This document shows, in pieces, positions 1 through 8,976 of a DNA stretch of 64,000 nt. The position numbers were made by a program, and so were the translations under genes. The notes beneath the pieces were generated by a model, which made no database searches, had not been told where the DNA came from, and worked only from the letters and a program-made list of their open reading frames with translations. Positions within the stretch are counted from its first letter, which is position 1. Every line of letters starts with the position of its first letter. The stretch lies in contig JAHDND010000004.1 in NCBI GenBank assembly GCA_018435665.1, forward strand, positions 1-64,000, in the 5' to 3' direction. This DNA comes from Candidatus Thiosymbion sp. Lineage in GTDB: Bacteria > Pseudomonadota > Gammaproteobacteria > Chromatiales > Chromatiaceae.

Positions 1-31
1 CTCTCTCTCCGCCATTCAAGTCAAAAATTCT

Positions 32-52
32 CCTATCTGTCAATAAGATAGG
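32..52 (-). terminator. possible terminator hairpin downstream of the LysR gene
   Basis: A perfect 7-bp inverted repeat (CCTATCT / AGATAGG, 7-nt loop) is followed on the minus strand by AGAATTTTT. It lies about 85 bases past the stop of the minus-strand LysR gene. The stem is short and AT-rich, so the assignment is tentative. A second GC-rich inverted repeat near 80-100 has no T tract. Confidence 0.4.
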
Positions 53-135
53 CAAGATCTCAGTCAAATCCCCATCCTCGGCCCCCCAACCCTGGGGGCT
101 TATCCGTAAACTCCTTCCTGGGGTATGTAAGGCCG

Positions 136-1113
136 TCAAATCAGGTGCGTATCCTCCCATTCGCCATGCTGGGGGCCCTGAAGTTGTGGTTCCACTTCCT
201 GTCCGGCGAAGTTGGTATCCAGGACCTCGAGGAAGCGCTTGGCTTGGGGTGAGAGAAACTTGCCGCGCCGTAGGACGATGCCGTAACTGCGTTTGGGGAA
301 ATACTCTTCCAGGGGGATGGCCGCCAGTCGCTCCTGGCCCGTCAGGCAGACATCGGTGACGATGGAGATGCCGAGCCCCAATTCGACATACTTCTTGATG
401 ACCTCCCATCCGCCGGCCTCCATGGCGACCTTGTACTCCAGATTGTGCTGGCGGAAGACCAGATCCACGGTCCGCCAGGTGCTGAGATGACTGGGGGGAA
501 GGATGAGGCCGTAAGGGGCGATATCCCGCAGCGTAACGCGGGTCCGGTCGGCCAGGGGGTGGTCGAGGGGGGTGATGAGCTTGGGACGGTAGGTGACGAA
601 GGGCCGGTAGGTGATGTCGTCAGGGATCTCGATCATCGAGCCGACAGCCAGGTCGGCCTCGTCAGCCCGCACCATCGCCAACCCATCGCGGCCGGTTACG
701 TTGTGCAGCTTGATCTCGATGCCGGGATGGCTGGCGGTGAACTGTCGGATCGGTTCCGGCAGGATGTAGAGGATGGTCGATTCCCCGGCGGCCAGGTCCA
801 GGGTGCCCTGATCCACGCGGCCACAGTGGCTGAAAAAGGTCTCGTGGAGTTTGTCCATGCCCTCCACCAGGGGCTGAGCCAGTTCGTACAGTACCTCCCC
901 GGCGGGGGTCAACTTGATCTTGGGGCCGCGGCGCTCGAACAGCAGGGTATCGAATTCCCGTTCCAGGGCCTGAATCTGCAAGGAAACGGTGGGTTGGCTG
1001 AGGAAGATCTGATCCGCGGCGGCGCTGACGCTGCCCGAGCGGGCGGCATGGCAAAAGGCCCGCAATTGTTTGAGCCGGTTCTGTTTGTAATGGAGTTGGG
1101 TGGCGGAGGCCAT
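136..1113 (-). CDS. LysR-family transcriptional regulator (CysB/CbbR-like architecture)
   Basis: A 325-residue DNA-binding regulator of the usual LysR length. The winged helix-turn-helix is at about residues 15-75, with the family pattern SAAADQIFLSQPTVSLQIQ. The effector-binding domain follows (about 95-305), with LysR hallmarks such as GLGISIVTD near residue 246. It probably senses a small metabolite and controls nearby or distant genes; the ligand cannot be read from sequence. No divergent partner gene is visible, because the next gene (tatC) lies on the same strand 88 bases upstream of its start. The ATG was chosen for the N-terminal helix length; its ribosome-binding site is weak. Confidence 0.85.
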   Translation of the reverse strand: MASATQLHYKQNRLKQLRAFCHAARSGSVSAAADQIFLSQPTVSLQIQALEREFDTLLFERRGPKIKLTPAGEVLYELAQPLVEGMDKLHETFFSHCGRVDQGTLDLAAGESTILYILPEPIRQFTASHPGIEIKLHNVTGRDGLAMVRADEADLAVGSMIEIPDDITYRPFVTYRPKLITPLDHPLADRTRVTLRDIAPYGLILPPSHLSTWRTVDLVFRQHNLEYKVAMEAGGWEVIKKYVELGLGISIVTDVCLTGQERLAAIPLEEYFPKRSYGIVLRRGKFLSPQAKRFLEVLDTNFAGQEVEPQLQGPQHGEWEDTHLI

Positions 1114-1201
1114 GGGCGGGGCTCATCTTGGGTGAGGTTGCCCTGGCCCAAAGCCTTGCGGGCCGGGGTATGGTCTGGCGGAGGTGCGGAAGGGGCAAGC
1201 T

Positions 1202-2650
1202 TCAGGGCTGATCCATCTCCGTCAGGATGTTCATGGCGACGAAGCGCTGGGATTCATTGCCGTCGGCCAGGACGCGATAGAGGAGCTGGCGAGCCCCAGG
1301 CTCGTTTTCCAGCTCCCGCAGTTCCTTGACCCGTTCCAGCAGGGCATCGATGGGATCGACGGTGTCCAGGGAGTCGGATTCATGGTCCGCGTCGTCGGTC
1401 GCTTCCAGCGAAGCCGGGTCCAGGGCCGCCTCCGCCGCCTCGATGGCATCGAGTTCGGCCTCCATCTCCTCCGGCGTCAGGGGGACGAAGCGGCTAGGAT
1501 CGAAGGGGTCGCCGCCGTCGATGTCCGCGCCGATGATGACCTCCCCCGGGGCGAATCCCGGGGTGGGGGTCTGGCCTCCCGTAGGGGGTGAAGACGGGGC
1601 TGAAGCCGCCTCCAGGGTGGCGGCGGTGGCTGATGCTGGCCCCGGCTCCGGGTCGTCCGCCGCCCCGCTGCTGACGCCGGCGGCGGCCATGCTGGCCACA
1701 CCAGCGCCCAGCGTGGTCGCCGTGCCTGGATCAGAGCCCGCGGTTGAGGTGGCGGGACCGGCAGCAGTGCCAGTGGAAGCAGCGCCAGCGGGGGCGGTGT
1801 TCGCGGAGGTGGTTTGTCCGCCCGCGTGATTGCGGCCGGGGCCAGACGCCGTCGCGGGCCCACGCCCAGGTCCGGACCCTGTCGGGGGCTGTTCCTCCGT
1901 CTCCTCGACATCATCCTTGCGGAAGAAGCGGGAAAAGAAGATCCCTGCCTCGTAGAGCATCCACATGGGCACGGCCAGCAAGGTCTGGGAGATGACGTCC
2001 GGTGGGGTCAGGAGCATGCCGACGACGAAGCAGCCGACGATGACATAGGGGCGTTTCTCGGAAAGGCTTTCCGCGGTAGTCATGCCCATCGCCACCAGGA
2101 GAATGGTGGCGATGGGGATCTGGAAGGCGACGCCGAAGGCGAAAAAGATCTTGAGGACGAAATCCAGGTAGAAGCTGATGTCCGGCATCTGCGCCACCCC
2201 CTCGGGGGTGGTCGCGGCGAAGAAGGCGAATACCAGAGGGAAGACCACTAGATAAGCAAAGGCCATCCCCAGGTAAAACAGGACGATGCTCGAGGCCAGC
2301 AAGGGGAGGGCGAAGCGCTTTTCGTGCTGGTAGAGACCCGGGGCGACGAAGCCCCAGATCTGAAACAGGAGATAGGGCATGGCCAGGAAGACCGCAGCCA
2401 CCAGCGCCAGCTTGAAGGGGGTGAGGAAGGGCGAGGCGACCTGGGTCGCGATCATGGTGGAACCCTCCGGCAACTGGGCGCGGATGGGTTCGGCGACGAA
2501 GGTGTAGAGGTCGTTGGCGAAGGGGAACAGGATCAGGAACATGACCGCGATGGCCATGATCATGCGCAGAAGGCGGTCACGGAGTTCCACCAAATGCGAG
2601 ATGAAGGGCTGTTCCGGGCCCGGATCTTCGTCGTAAGCCGGCGCTGTCAT
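1202..2650 (-). CDS. tatC: Sec-independent translocase subunit TatC with a long C-terminal extension
   Basis: TatC is the polytopic membrane receptor of the twin-arginine export system and binds RR signal peptides together with TatB. Residues 1-245 are a complete TatC core: the N-terminal [14 protein letters not shown] motif, six hydrophobic segments, and conserved PFLTPFK and TPPDVISQ motifs. The usual protein ends near 250 residues, but this one continues to 482. Residues 246-390 are Ala/Gly/Pro/Thr-rich low complexity, then an acidic stretch follows. The last 50 residues resemble the C-terminal motif of FimV ([16 protein letters not shown]). The start at 2650 is chosen because the upstream open frame is Pro/Arg-rich and unlike TatC. 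Third gene of tatABC. Confidence 0.93.
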   Translation of the reverse strand: MTAPAYDEDPGPEQPFISHLVELRDRLLRMIMAIAVMFLILFPFANDLYTFVAEPIRAQLPEGSTMIATQVASPFLTPFKLALVAAVFLAMPYLLFQIWGFVAPGLYQHEKRFALPLLASSIVLFYLGMAFAYLVVFPLVFAFFAATTPEGVAQMPDISFYLDFVLKIFFAFGVAFQIPIATILLVAMGMTTAESLSEKRPYVIVGCFVVGMLLTPPDVISQTLLAVPMWMLYEAGIFFSRFFRKDDVEETEEQPPTGSGPGRGPATASGPGRNHAGGQTTSANTAPAGAASTGTAAGPATSTAGSDPGTATTLGAGVASMAAAGVSSGAADDPEPGPASATAATLEAASAPSSPPTGGQTPTPGFAPGEVIIGADIDGGDPFDPSRFVPLTPEEMEAELDAIEAAEAALDPASLEATDDADHESDSLDTVDPIDALLERVKELRELENEPGARQLLYRVLADGNESQRFVAMNILTEMDQP

Positions 2651-2750
2651 TGCTGAGCCGTATCCGATGGTAGAGGAGAGGGCAAGCCGGCCCGGCAGAG
2701 GGGCAGGGGTTGCCGCAGGGTGATGGGGTTGCCGTGGGGGCTGGGGGACT

Positions 2751-3074
2751 TCAGGTGCTTTTATCCGCCGGCGCGGCGGCCTTGTCGCCCTGAGCCTCAC
2801 CGGGGGTGGCGGTGGTCTTCCCCTGGGAGCGGCTCGCGGGCATCTCAATGAGGGTCTCCAGCGGATTCTCCCGGGCCTGCTTGGCCAGGATTTCCTTGAG
2901 TTCTTCCGCCTTGAGTTCGCTGTCGATCTCCGCCTTGACCGTCGCCAGGGTCCGCCGCGCCCGCCCCAGCCAGAGGCCGGCGGTGCGCGCTAAACGGGGC
3001 AAGCGTTCGGGGCCCACCACGACGAGGGCCACGACGCCGATCACGACCAGTTCAAGAAAACCAATGTCGAACAT
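2751..3074 (-). CDS. tatB: Sec-independent translocase subunit TatB
   Basis: A 107-residue protein with the TatB pattern: a single N-terminal membrane helix starting [21 protein letters not shown], the PERLPR hinge, then a long amphipathic helix and a charged, disordered tail. TatB works with TatC to recognise twin-arginine signal peptides. It lies 33 bases after tatA and 100 bases before tatC on the same strand, the standard operon order. The Glu early in the membrane helix (residue 8) is typical of TatB rather than TatA. Confidence 0.95.
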   Translation of the reverse strand: MFDIGFLELVVIGVVALVVVGPERLPRLARTAGLWLGRARRTLATVKAEIDSELKAEELKEILAKQARENPLETLIEMPASRSQGKTTATPGEAQGDKAAAPADKST

Positions 3075-3107
3075 AACCTTGGCCTGGCCTGGGTGCTAAG
3101 GACGGGG

Positions 3108-3422
3108 TCAGACCCGATCCCGGTTTTCGACCCGGGCGCCGGGGTCCTGGGTGGCCGTGCGACTTGCCCCGGGCTGGGTGGTGGCGCCCGGGTGGGCCCC
3201 GGTGACGCCCTGGGTGCCCGTGGTCGTGGTGGAGGAGGGGGCATCTTCCAGACGCTTCGGTTCCTCCTCCTCCTTGTCCGAGTCGCTCATTGCCGAGCGG
3301 AACCCCCTGACCGCATTGCCCAGATCCGAGCCGATGCTCTTCAGGCGCTTGGTGCCGAAAAGCAACAAAACGATCACCAGGATGATCAGAAGCTGCCAGA
3401 TGCTGATACCACCCATGCCCAT
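3108..3422 (-). CDS. tatA: Sec-independent translocase subunit TatA
   Basis: The pore-forming TatA/E subunit of the twin-arginine system, 104 residues. It has a short N-terminal membrane helix ([17 protein letters not shown]), the [14 protein letters not shown] hinge and amphipathic helix, then an acidic and Thr/Gly-rich tail. The ATG at 3422 is chosen because GGAG lies six bases upstream; a second ATG two codons later is also possible. The longer open frame upstream encodes non-TatA sequence. First gene of tatABC; the twin-arginine pathway would export cofactor-containing redox proteins. Confidence 0.94.
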   Translation of the reverse strand: MGMGGISIWQLLIILVIVLLLFGTKRLKSIGSDLGNAVRGFRSAMSDSDKEEEEPKRLEDAPSSTTTTGTQGVTGAHPGATTQPGASRTATQDPGARVENRDRV

Positions 3423-3726
3423 AGTGTTCTCCAACGCTCCCGAGGAGCGGTTGCAAAGGATATCTGAGCGAATCGACACCTGGCCGCTGGGGGCTGGGCG
3501 CCAACCCGCTGCGCCCGCCGTGCTGCGGACGCGAAAAGTGTCACGATCTTACCGCAAGAGCGATGCGGACAGTAGGGGGAGATCGACGCCGTGGCCGGAG
3601 CTTCGGCAGGAGCAAACCTTGTTTGGGCGAGCTGCAGTGCCCGGCGTTCATGAAGTGGGGCGGTTATCCTGCTGGCGCACAGTCCGCGCGGATCAGCAGT
3701 CCCAGGTGCTCAGGAAACCTGGCCTG
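3423..3726. other. intergenic region upstream of tatA
   Basis: About 300 bases between the sugar-kinase-like gene and tatABC, all neighbours on the minus strand. It should contain the tatA promoter. I see no convincing coding frame, tRNA, long inverted repeat or terminator in it. hisI/hisE, which precede tatA in many relatives, are absent here. Confidence 0.5.
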
Positions 3727-4923
3727 TCAGTCCCCGAAGCCGGCGGCGATCGCCTCCCGGATGGGCGCCTCCTGCCGCTCGATGGAGGCCACCAGCGCGA
3801 ATTGCGCCCGGGCCCGGGCCAGGTTTTGGCCGGGGGCGGTGACCCGAAACCAGCAATTGCCCTGCAGGTGGTCCGTAAGGAAGCGCAGGCCCAACTCCAG
3901 GGGTAGGAGACGAATCGCTGGGTAAAGGAGCGTGACCTCGGTGCGGGTCAGGAGCCCCCGGGTCACGGTGGCATAGGCCGACAGCAGGGGCCGGCAGACC
4001 CCGAGGTCGAAGCCGATCGCCGCCGGCTGAGCCGCCTCGCCTTGGCGGTTGCAGCAAGAGCGCAGGCAGTCGGCGATATCGTGGAGGGTGAGACCCGGCT
4101 GGACGGTGTCCAGGTCGATGAGGGCCAGGGCGCGTTGCCCCGTGGCATCGAATAGCAGGTTGTCCAGTTTGGGGTCGCCATGGACCACCCGTTCCGGGAT
4201 AAGGCCCATCCGGCGGGCATCCTCCAACACGCCCAGGCCATCCCGGCGGCGGGCGAGGAAGTCCAGGGCCTCATCCAGGTCAGTGCCGGTTGGCCAAGCC
4301 TCTGCCGTGGGCTCCGTGCCCGCTGAGCCCACCTCGCCGCCGTTACTACCATTCTTGATGGCGATAAGGGTATCGGTACTGTCCACCATCCCTTGGATTG
4401 GGAGCGGGACTCCCGCCCCCATGACGCGATCGAACTGGCGCAGATAGGCGGGGGTCACATGGAAGCCGGGGAGGGTGACCCGCAGATCCGCCGGTTCCAG
4501 GTCCGCCACGGCGCAGTGGAACTGGCCCAGCAGGCGGCCGACCTCCCTCGCCTGACCGGGGGTTATGATCCGGGCCAGGGGCTGGCCGGGCAGGTAGCTC
4601 ATCATCCGCCACAGGTCGCCGGCCTCGTCCCGCGTCCAGGTGGCGCCGCTGGCCGCGCGTCTGAGGGTCGGCCAGGCCAGGTCCAGCCCCGGCTGGCGGT
4701 CCAGGTAGGCACCCAACCGGGCGAGATTGGCCATGATGCCTTCGGGGTCGGGAAAGACCCGGCCATTGAGGCGCTGCAAGACCCAGCGACCCGTGGTCGC
4801 CCGCACCAAAAAGCTGTCGTTGATCAGCCCCCGGCCCAGGGGAGTGACCTCCAGGTCCTCGACCTCCAGGCCAAAGCGGCGGGCGATGTCCGTGGCGAGG
4901 GGGAGCGGGGGGGAGGGCTTCAT
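3727..4923 (-). CDS. APH/ChoK-family sugar kinase-like phosphotransferase (NahK-like)
   Basis: A 398-residue cytoplasmic kinase-fold protein of the aminoglycoside phosphotransferase superfamily. The catalytic loop VVHGDPKLDNLLF lies near residue 245 and the metal-binding IDLDTVQPG about 20 residues later, a spacing typical of this fold. The IDLDT and LHDIADCLR segments resemble N-acetylhexosamine 1-kinases (NahK), so a sugar 1-kinase role is more likely than antibiotic resistance. A low-complexity insertion lies around residues 175-215. It follows mtaB by 70 bases on the same strand and is probably the last gene of that run. The substrate is not determinable by eye. Confidence 0.75.
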   Translation of the reverse strand: MKPSPPLPLATDIARRFGLEVEDLEVTPLGRGLINDSFLVRATTGRWVLQRLNGRVFPDPEGIMANLARLGAYLDRQPGLDLAWPTLRRAASGATWTRDEAGDLWRMMSYLPGQPLARIITPGQAREVGRLLGQFHCAVADLEPADLRVTLPGFHVTPAYLRQFDRVMGAGVPLPIQGMVDSTDTLIAIKNGSNGGEVGSAGTEPTAEAWPTGTDLDEALDFLARRRDGLGVLEDARRMGLIPERVVHGDPKLDNLLFDATGQRALALIDLDTVQPGLTLHDIADCLRSCCNRQGEAAQPAAIGFDLGVCRPLLSAYATVTRGLLTRTEVTLLYPAIRLLPLELGLRFLTDHLQGNCWFRVTAPGQNLARARAQFALVASIERQEAPIREAIAAGFGD

Positions 4924-4993
4924 CCTAGATTCTCAATCCTCTGGCAAGAGCGGCGGGCGATCCTGGTGGCGAGCGAAACCAGTGCGGCGGTCC

Positions 4994-6307
4994 TCATCGC
5001 ACCGGTGATACGGCCTGGGGGGTGATCAGCGTCGCCACCAGGCTCTCGCCGTCAGGGTGGCGTCCTGTCAGGCGGACCCGCAGCAGGTGGTTGGTCAGGT
5101 CCGGGGTCCCGGTCGCCGCCAGGCGCGCCGGGAGATAGTCCGGGGTGTAGCCGAACCAGTCCCCCGCGGGATTGCCGCCATGGCGGCCTTCAACCAGGAT
5201 GGTCGTCTCCGCGCCCAGGCGGCGGTCCAGCGTCTCGCCCTTCAGGCGGCGGGCCAGTTGGTGCAACGCCTGACTGCGCGCCCGTTTGATTGCGGCGGGG
5301 ACTGGGTCCGGCAGGGCGGCGGCCTTGGTGCCGGGGCGGGGGGAGAAGGGGAAGATGTGGATCTGGCCAAAGCCGATCCGGTTGACGAAGCCCAGGGTCT
5401 GCCGCCACTCGTCCTCGCTTTCGCCGGGGAAGCCGACGATGAGGTCGGTGGTCAGGTTGATGCCCGGCACCCGCTCGCGGGCCTGGGTGGCCAATTGGGC
5501 AAATTCCCCGGTGCGGCAGCGGCGGGCCATGCGACGCAGGACGCTGTCGGCGCCGCTCTGCAGGGGCAGATGGAGATGGGACATCAGCCGCGGGTTGGCG
5601 AAGAGGTCCCAAAGGCGCTCCGGCAGTTCCCAGGGTTCCAGGGAGCCCAGGCGCAGGCGGGGGATCGCCGTTTCGGTCAGGACGCCAGCCACCAGGTCGT
5701 CCAGTCCCTGACCCAGGTCGCTCCCCCAGCCGCCGAGGTGGACCCCGGCGAGCACCACCTCCCGCACCCCCTCCGCCGTCGCCCGGTTGATCTCCGCCAC
5801 CACCTCGGGGATGGGGCGACTGCGCTCCTCGCCCCGGGCCAGGGTGACGATGCAGAAGGCGCAGCGGTAACGGCAGCCATCCTGGACCTTGACGAAGGCG
5901 CGCTGGCGGCCGCGGGCGAAGAGGGGGTTGGCGTCGGCGGCCAGGGCGGTGACCGGCATGGTCGGCAGGTCAAGCTCGGCGGCGGCGATCGCCACCAGCC
6001 GGTCCTTGTCCTGATTCGGGACCAGCAGGTCGATGCCGCCCTCCGCGGTCAGGGCCTGGGTCTCCAGGGTGGCAAAGCAGCCGCTGACCACCAGCTTGGC
6101 GCGGGGATTGGCGCGCTGGGCGCGGCGGAGCAGCTTGCGTGACTTGCGCACCGCCTCCTGGGTGACGGCGCAGGTGTTGACCACCACCAGATCGGCCCCT
6201 TGTTCGTCGGGGCTGATCTGGTGGCCGAGTTGCTGGAACTGCCGGGCCCAGGTCTCCAGTTCCGCCTCGTTGAGCCGACAGCCCAGGGCCTGGAGGCTGA
6301 CGCGCAT
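4994..6307 (-). CDS. mtaB: tRNA N6-threonylcarbamoyladenosine (t6A) methylthiotransferase MtaB
   Basis: A radical-SAM enzyme that converts t6A37 to ms2t6A37 in ANN-decoding tRNAs. The 437-residue protein has the UPF0004 N-terminal domain with conserved cysteines (ALGCRLN, NTCAVT, SGCFAT) binding one [4Fe-4S] cluster. The radical-SAM CxxxCxxC motif (CRYRCAFC) is near residue 147, and a TRAM-like C-terminus follows. The ALGCRLNxAE start and the SRPIPEV segment fit MtaB/YqeV better than MiaB or RimO. Its ATG overlaps the stop of the upstream NTF2-like gene by one base (TGATG), implying coupled translation. Confidence 0.9.
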   Translation of the reverse strand: MRVSLQALGCRLNEAELETWARQFQQLGHQISPDEQGADLVVVNTCAVTQEAVRKSRKLLRRAQRANPRAKLVVSGCFATLETQALTAEGGIDLLVPNQDKDRLVAIAAAELDLPTMPVTALAADANPLFARGRQRAFVKVQDGCRYRCAFCIVTLARGEERSRPIPEVVAEINRATAEGVREVVLAGVHLGGWGSDLGQGLDDLVAGVLTETAIPRLRLGSLEPWELPERLWDLFANPRLMSHLHLPLQSGADSVLRRMARRCRTGEFAQLATQARERVPGINLTTDLIVGFPGESEDEWRQTLGFVNRIGFGQIHIFPFSPRPGTKAAALPDPVPAAIKRARSQALHQLARRLKGETLDRRLGAETTILVEGRHGGNPAGDWFGYTPDYLPARLAATGTPDLTNHLLRVRLTGRHPDGESLVATLITPQAVSPVR

Positions 6308-6741
6308 CAGCCCTCGAGCCCGGGCATCAGGCCGGGGGGCATGCCGGGGAAGGGCCCCGGGGGCGGCGGGGCGGGGGAGTTCTGGTGCAGGATCAGGCGC
6401 CAGCCCTCCGCTCCGCGGCGGTAGATGTTGGTGGCCAGGACCGGCGGCTGGGCCGGACGGCCGGGGACCGTGACCCGCTCCTCCAGGTAATGGATCGCCA
6501 GGTCGCCGGCATGGAGCCAGCGGATGTGGGTGACCTGGATGTCGAGGTGAAAATCCCCGCCGAAGAGGGGCGTCCAGGCCTCGTGAACCTGGTCGCCATG
6601 GAGTAGCGGCTGCATGGGCAGCAGGCAGGCGATGTCCGGGGAGTCTTCCCAGACCCCCCGCAACCGCTCGGCGTCACGCTCGTCGATGGCGTCGTAAAAG
6701 GCGTCTTCCGCATCCTGGGGGCTAGCGTAGCGTTCGGGCAT
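6307..6741 (-). CDS. NTF2/SnoaL-like family protein
   Basis: A 144-residue cytoplasmic protein with the NTF2-like cone fold pattern. An N-terminal helix (DAEDAFYDAIDERDAERL) is followed by the WEDSPDIACLLPMQPLLHG segment and a run of beta strands ending GWRLILHQNSP. Such stand-alone domains (DUF4440/SnoaL type) bind small molecules or modify partner proteins; this one has no assigned reaction. The C-terminus is Pro/Gly-rich. It overlaps mtaB by one base and starts 29 bases after the Hsp20-like gene, so the three are probably co-transcribed. Confidence 0.75.
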   Translation of the reverse strand: MPERYASPQDAEDAFYDAIDERDAERLRGVWEDSPDIACLLPMQPLLHGDQVHEAWTPLFGGDFHLDIQVTHIRWLHAGDLAIHYLEERVTVPGRPAQPPVLATNIYRRGAEGWRLILHQNSPAPPPPGPFPGMPPGLMPGLEG

Positions 6742-6770
6742 GGCGCTGAATCGGTTCCGGGGGTGGGTTG

Positions 6771-7418
6771 TTAGCGGCCTTGGCGGCGGGGGATGAGGAT
6801 GCGGACCTGCTCGGCGCTGTCCAGGCGCTGCATGGCGGCGCCATCGGCGTCCGGGGGCAGGCTGACGCGCCGGCTGGCGCGGCCGCTGGAGAAGCTGTAG
6901 CTGCGCTGGTAGCCCCGACCCTCATCGAAGCTGTCCTCCCGGGTCGTCTTGGCGGAGGTATCCCGGGAGATACGCAGGGCGCGACCCACGACATCGACCT
7001 GGATCTCCTCGGCCTTCATGCCATCCAGGGGGATCTCCAGGACATAGCCCTCGGCGGTGACGGACTGATTGAAGCGCAACGGACCCCCGAAACGACCCGG
7101 CATGCCGCGCTCCGGGCCGGACATGCCGGACATTCCGGACGGGAAGGGGAAGTCCGGCGGGGGTGGAAAACCATAGCCCCCGGGCCCGGTGAAGCCGGGT
7201 GGGGCGGGATAGTCCGGCCCTGAAGGGGGATAGCCCTGCATCGGCGGTTGATAGCCCTGCATCGGTGGCGGATAGCCCTGCGCCGTTAGCGGATAGTTCG
7301 GCGCCGGCGGTGAAGCGGGTCCATAGCCGGGGGCGGCGGGAGTCTGGGCCAGGGCGAGGGCCGGGCTTAGTAACACCAGGCCCGCCAGGAGGACGCGAGG
7401 GGAGGAAATCTCGAACAT
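6771..7418 (-). CDS. secreted Hsp20/alpha-crystallin-like protein with Pro-Gln-Gly-Tyr repeats
   Basis: A 215-residue protein with an N-terminal signal peptide (hydrophobic run VLLAGLVLLSPALALAQ, AxA-type cleavage). A Pro/Gly/Tyr-rich linker with 7-residue repeats occupies about residues 30-110. The C-terminal domain (about 115-215) reads as a small-heat-shock/HSP20 beta sandwich (EGYVLEIPLDGMKAEEIQVDVVG ... LRISRD ... VRILIPRR, quoted in pieces). Cytoplasmic Hsp20 chaperones lack signal peptides, so this would be a periplasmic or surface variant. The ATG at 7418 has GGAG eight bases upstream; an ATG 27 bases further out lacks one. Confidence 0.7.
   Translation of the reverse strand: MFEISSPRVLLAGLVLLSPALALAQTPAAPGYGPASPPAPNYPLTAQGYPPPMQGYQPPMQGYPPSGPDYPAPPGFTGPGGYGFPPPPDFPFPSGMSGMSGPERGMPGRFGGPLRFNQSVTAEGYVLEIPLDGMKAEEIQVDVVGRALRISRDTSAKTTREDSFDEGRGYQRSYSFSSGRASRRVSLPPDADGAAMQRLDSAEQVRILIPRRQGR
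7230..7292. repeat. three 21-bp tandem repeats in the Hsp20-like gene
   Basis: Three contiguous 21-base units beginning ATAGCCCTGC encode the heptad-like M/A-Q-G-Y-P/Q-P-P repeat of the secreted protein. The first two units differ at few positions and the third is more diverged. The unit length keeps the reading frame. Confidence 0.85.
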
Positions 7419-7707
7419 GACGGCAGCTCCAGGGCATGAATTCATGGTTTCATTATAAGTCAGCCTTGATTGCTGCTGGCGGCCGATTTCCCGCTCCGCG
7501 GCCCGGGATGGAAAAAGGCCGAACGATCAGCCAACCACGGTTTTTCCAGCCCCCGCGCCATGGAGGAACCTGATAGGTCGCGGATCTCACGGAAAACTGC
7601 CGGGTGAAGGGTATACTTGGCGGCCAACGATCAGCATTTCCGCGTTGCTCCCCAAGGCCTGGGGGCTGGCGACCGGTTTGGCTTCCCACCTTTCGGGCAC
7701 AGATTTC

Positions 7708-8325
7708 ATGAGCGAAGGCATCCTTTTCGTCATCTCCGCGCCATCGGGCGCGGGCAAGACCAGCCTGGTCAAGGCCTTGCGTGAGCGGGAGCCCTCCCTG
7801 GGGCTAGCGATCTCCCATACTACGCGCCCGTCCCGGTCGGGGGAGAGCGACGGCGTCCATTACCATTTCGTCTCTGAGGTCGACTTCCTGGCCATGATCG
7901 CGGCGGGCGCCTTCCTCGAACATGCCCAGGTCTTCGGCAATCGTTATGGCACCGGCGAGGCCAAGGTCCGGGAGGCCCTGGCCGCGGGCCAGGACCTGCT
8001 GTTGGAGATCGACTGGCAAGGGGCCCGGCAGGTGCGCGCGCGGTTCCCGGAAGCGGTCACCATCTTCGTCCTGCCACCTTCCTCCGCCGAACTGGCGCGC
8101 CGGCTGCGCGGTCGGGGCCAGGATAGTGAGACGGTCATCGCCGGGCGTATGCACCAGGCCCGGGACGAGATGACCCATTTCAGCGAATATGGCTATTTGG
8201 TGGTCAACGACGAGTTCGAGACGGCCCTCGATGACCTGGTGTGTCTGATCCGCGCCGAGCGCCTGCGTCTGGCCCATGGCGCCGGCCGCTGGCAGGGGCT
8301 GCTGGCGGGCCTGCTGGCGGAATGA
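7708..8325 (+). CDS. gmk: guanylate kinase
   Basis: Phosphorylates GMP to GDP with ATP. A 205-residue protein with the P-loop SAPSGAGKTSL at residues 9-19, the GMP-binding SHTTRPSRSGE segment, and the LLEIDWQGARQVR core. Length and order match the family. The ATG at 7708 gives the canonical MSEGxLFVIS start; the open frame extends 21 codons upstream without family similarity. It is the first gene of the conserved gmk-rpoZ-spoT group, which links GTP supply, RNA polymerase and ppGpp. Confidence 0.96.
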   Translation: MSEGILFVISAPSGAGKTSLVKALREREPSLGLAISHTTRPSRSGESDGVHYHFVSEVDFLAMIAAGAFLEHAQVFGNRYGTGEAKVREALAAGQDLLLEIDWQGARQVRARFPEAVTIFVLPPSSAELARRLRGRGQDSETVIAGRMHQARDEMTHFSEYGYLVVNDEFETALDDLVCLIRAERLRLAHGAGRWQGLLAGLLAE

Positions 8326-8429
8326 CCAGCCGAGGGTGGCAGTGGCTGAGAGCCAGTGAAATGTCTTTTTCTACTCCGCTTCAGACGCGGCCCTTGATCC
8401 TCGTCGTCGATGCCGAAAACTGAGATGCG

Positions 8430-8450
8430 CCGTCTATAGACGGAATTTTT
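8430..8450 (+). terminator. probable terminator between gmk and rpoZ
   Basis: A 14-bp perfect palindrome (CCGTC TATA GACGG) is followed directly by AATTTTT. It sits 105 bases after the gmk stop and 110 bases before rpoZ, so the two genes may be separately transcribed. The stem is only 5 bp with a 4-base loop, so termination may be partial. Confidence 0.5.
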
Positions 8451-8559
8451 CGACCTCTGATACGTCCGCCATCAGCCCACCCTCTGCGGGCCCATCGCTT
8501 GCAAGGCGGTCTTTTGCTAACCTTTATCACAATTCACTCATAAGGAGTTATCTCTACTC

Positions 8560-8847
8560 ATGGCACGCATTACCGTCGAGGATTGCCTCGATCATGTCGA
8601 CAACCGCTTCGATCTGGTGCTGTTCGCCACCAAACGGGCGCGGCAACTGGCCAATGGCGTCGAACCGCTGATCCCCTGGGCCAATGACAAGCCCACGGTG
8701 GTGGCCCTGCGGGAGATCGCCGACGGCGTCCTTACCCAGGAGGCCGTGGAGGTCTTGGAGCGGGAGCGTGAGCAGCGCCGCGCCGAGCGCTCCCTGGAGA
8801 TGCGGATTGCCGCGGAACTGGCGGCTGAACTGGCCGGCGACGAATAG
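8560..8847 (+). CDS. rpoZ: DNA-directed RNA polymerase omega subunit
   Basis: The 95-residue omega subunit supports assembly of beta-prime into core RNA polymerase and forms part of a ppGpp site. The sequence starts [20 protein letters not shown] and contains the ATKRARQL and [12 protein letters not shown] blocks of the family. An AAGGAG lies about 14 bases upstream of the ATG, slightly farther than usual. It lies between gmk and spoT, as in most Gammaproteobacteria. Confidence 0.97.
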   Translation: MARITVEDCLDHVDNRFDLVLFATKRARQLANGVEPLIPWANDKPTVVALREIADGVLTQEAVEVLEREREQRRAERSLEMRIAAELAAELAGDE

Positions 8848-8976
8848 GCCCCCGGGCCTGTGTCGCGGGTCCCGGGCTTTGGAGGGGGCAATGGCGGGAA
8901 CCCGCTTTGCCCTGCCGTTCCGGGCCGGGGTCAACCACCCGGCTGAAAGGGTCCGCGTCCGACGAGCCTTGAGCCG

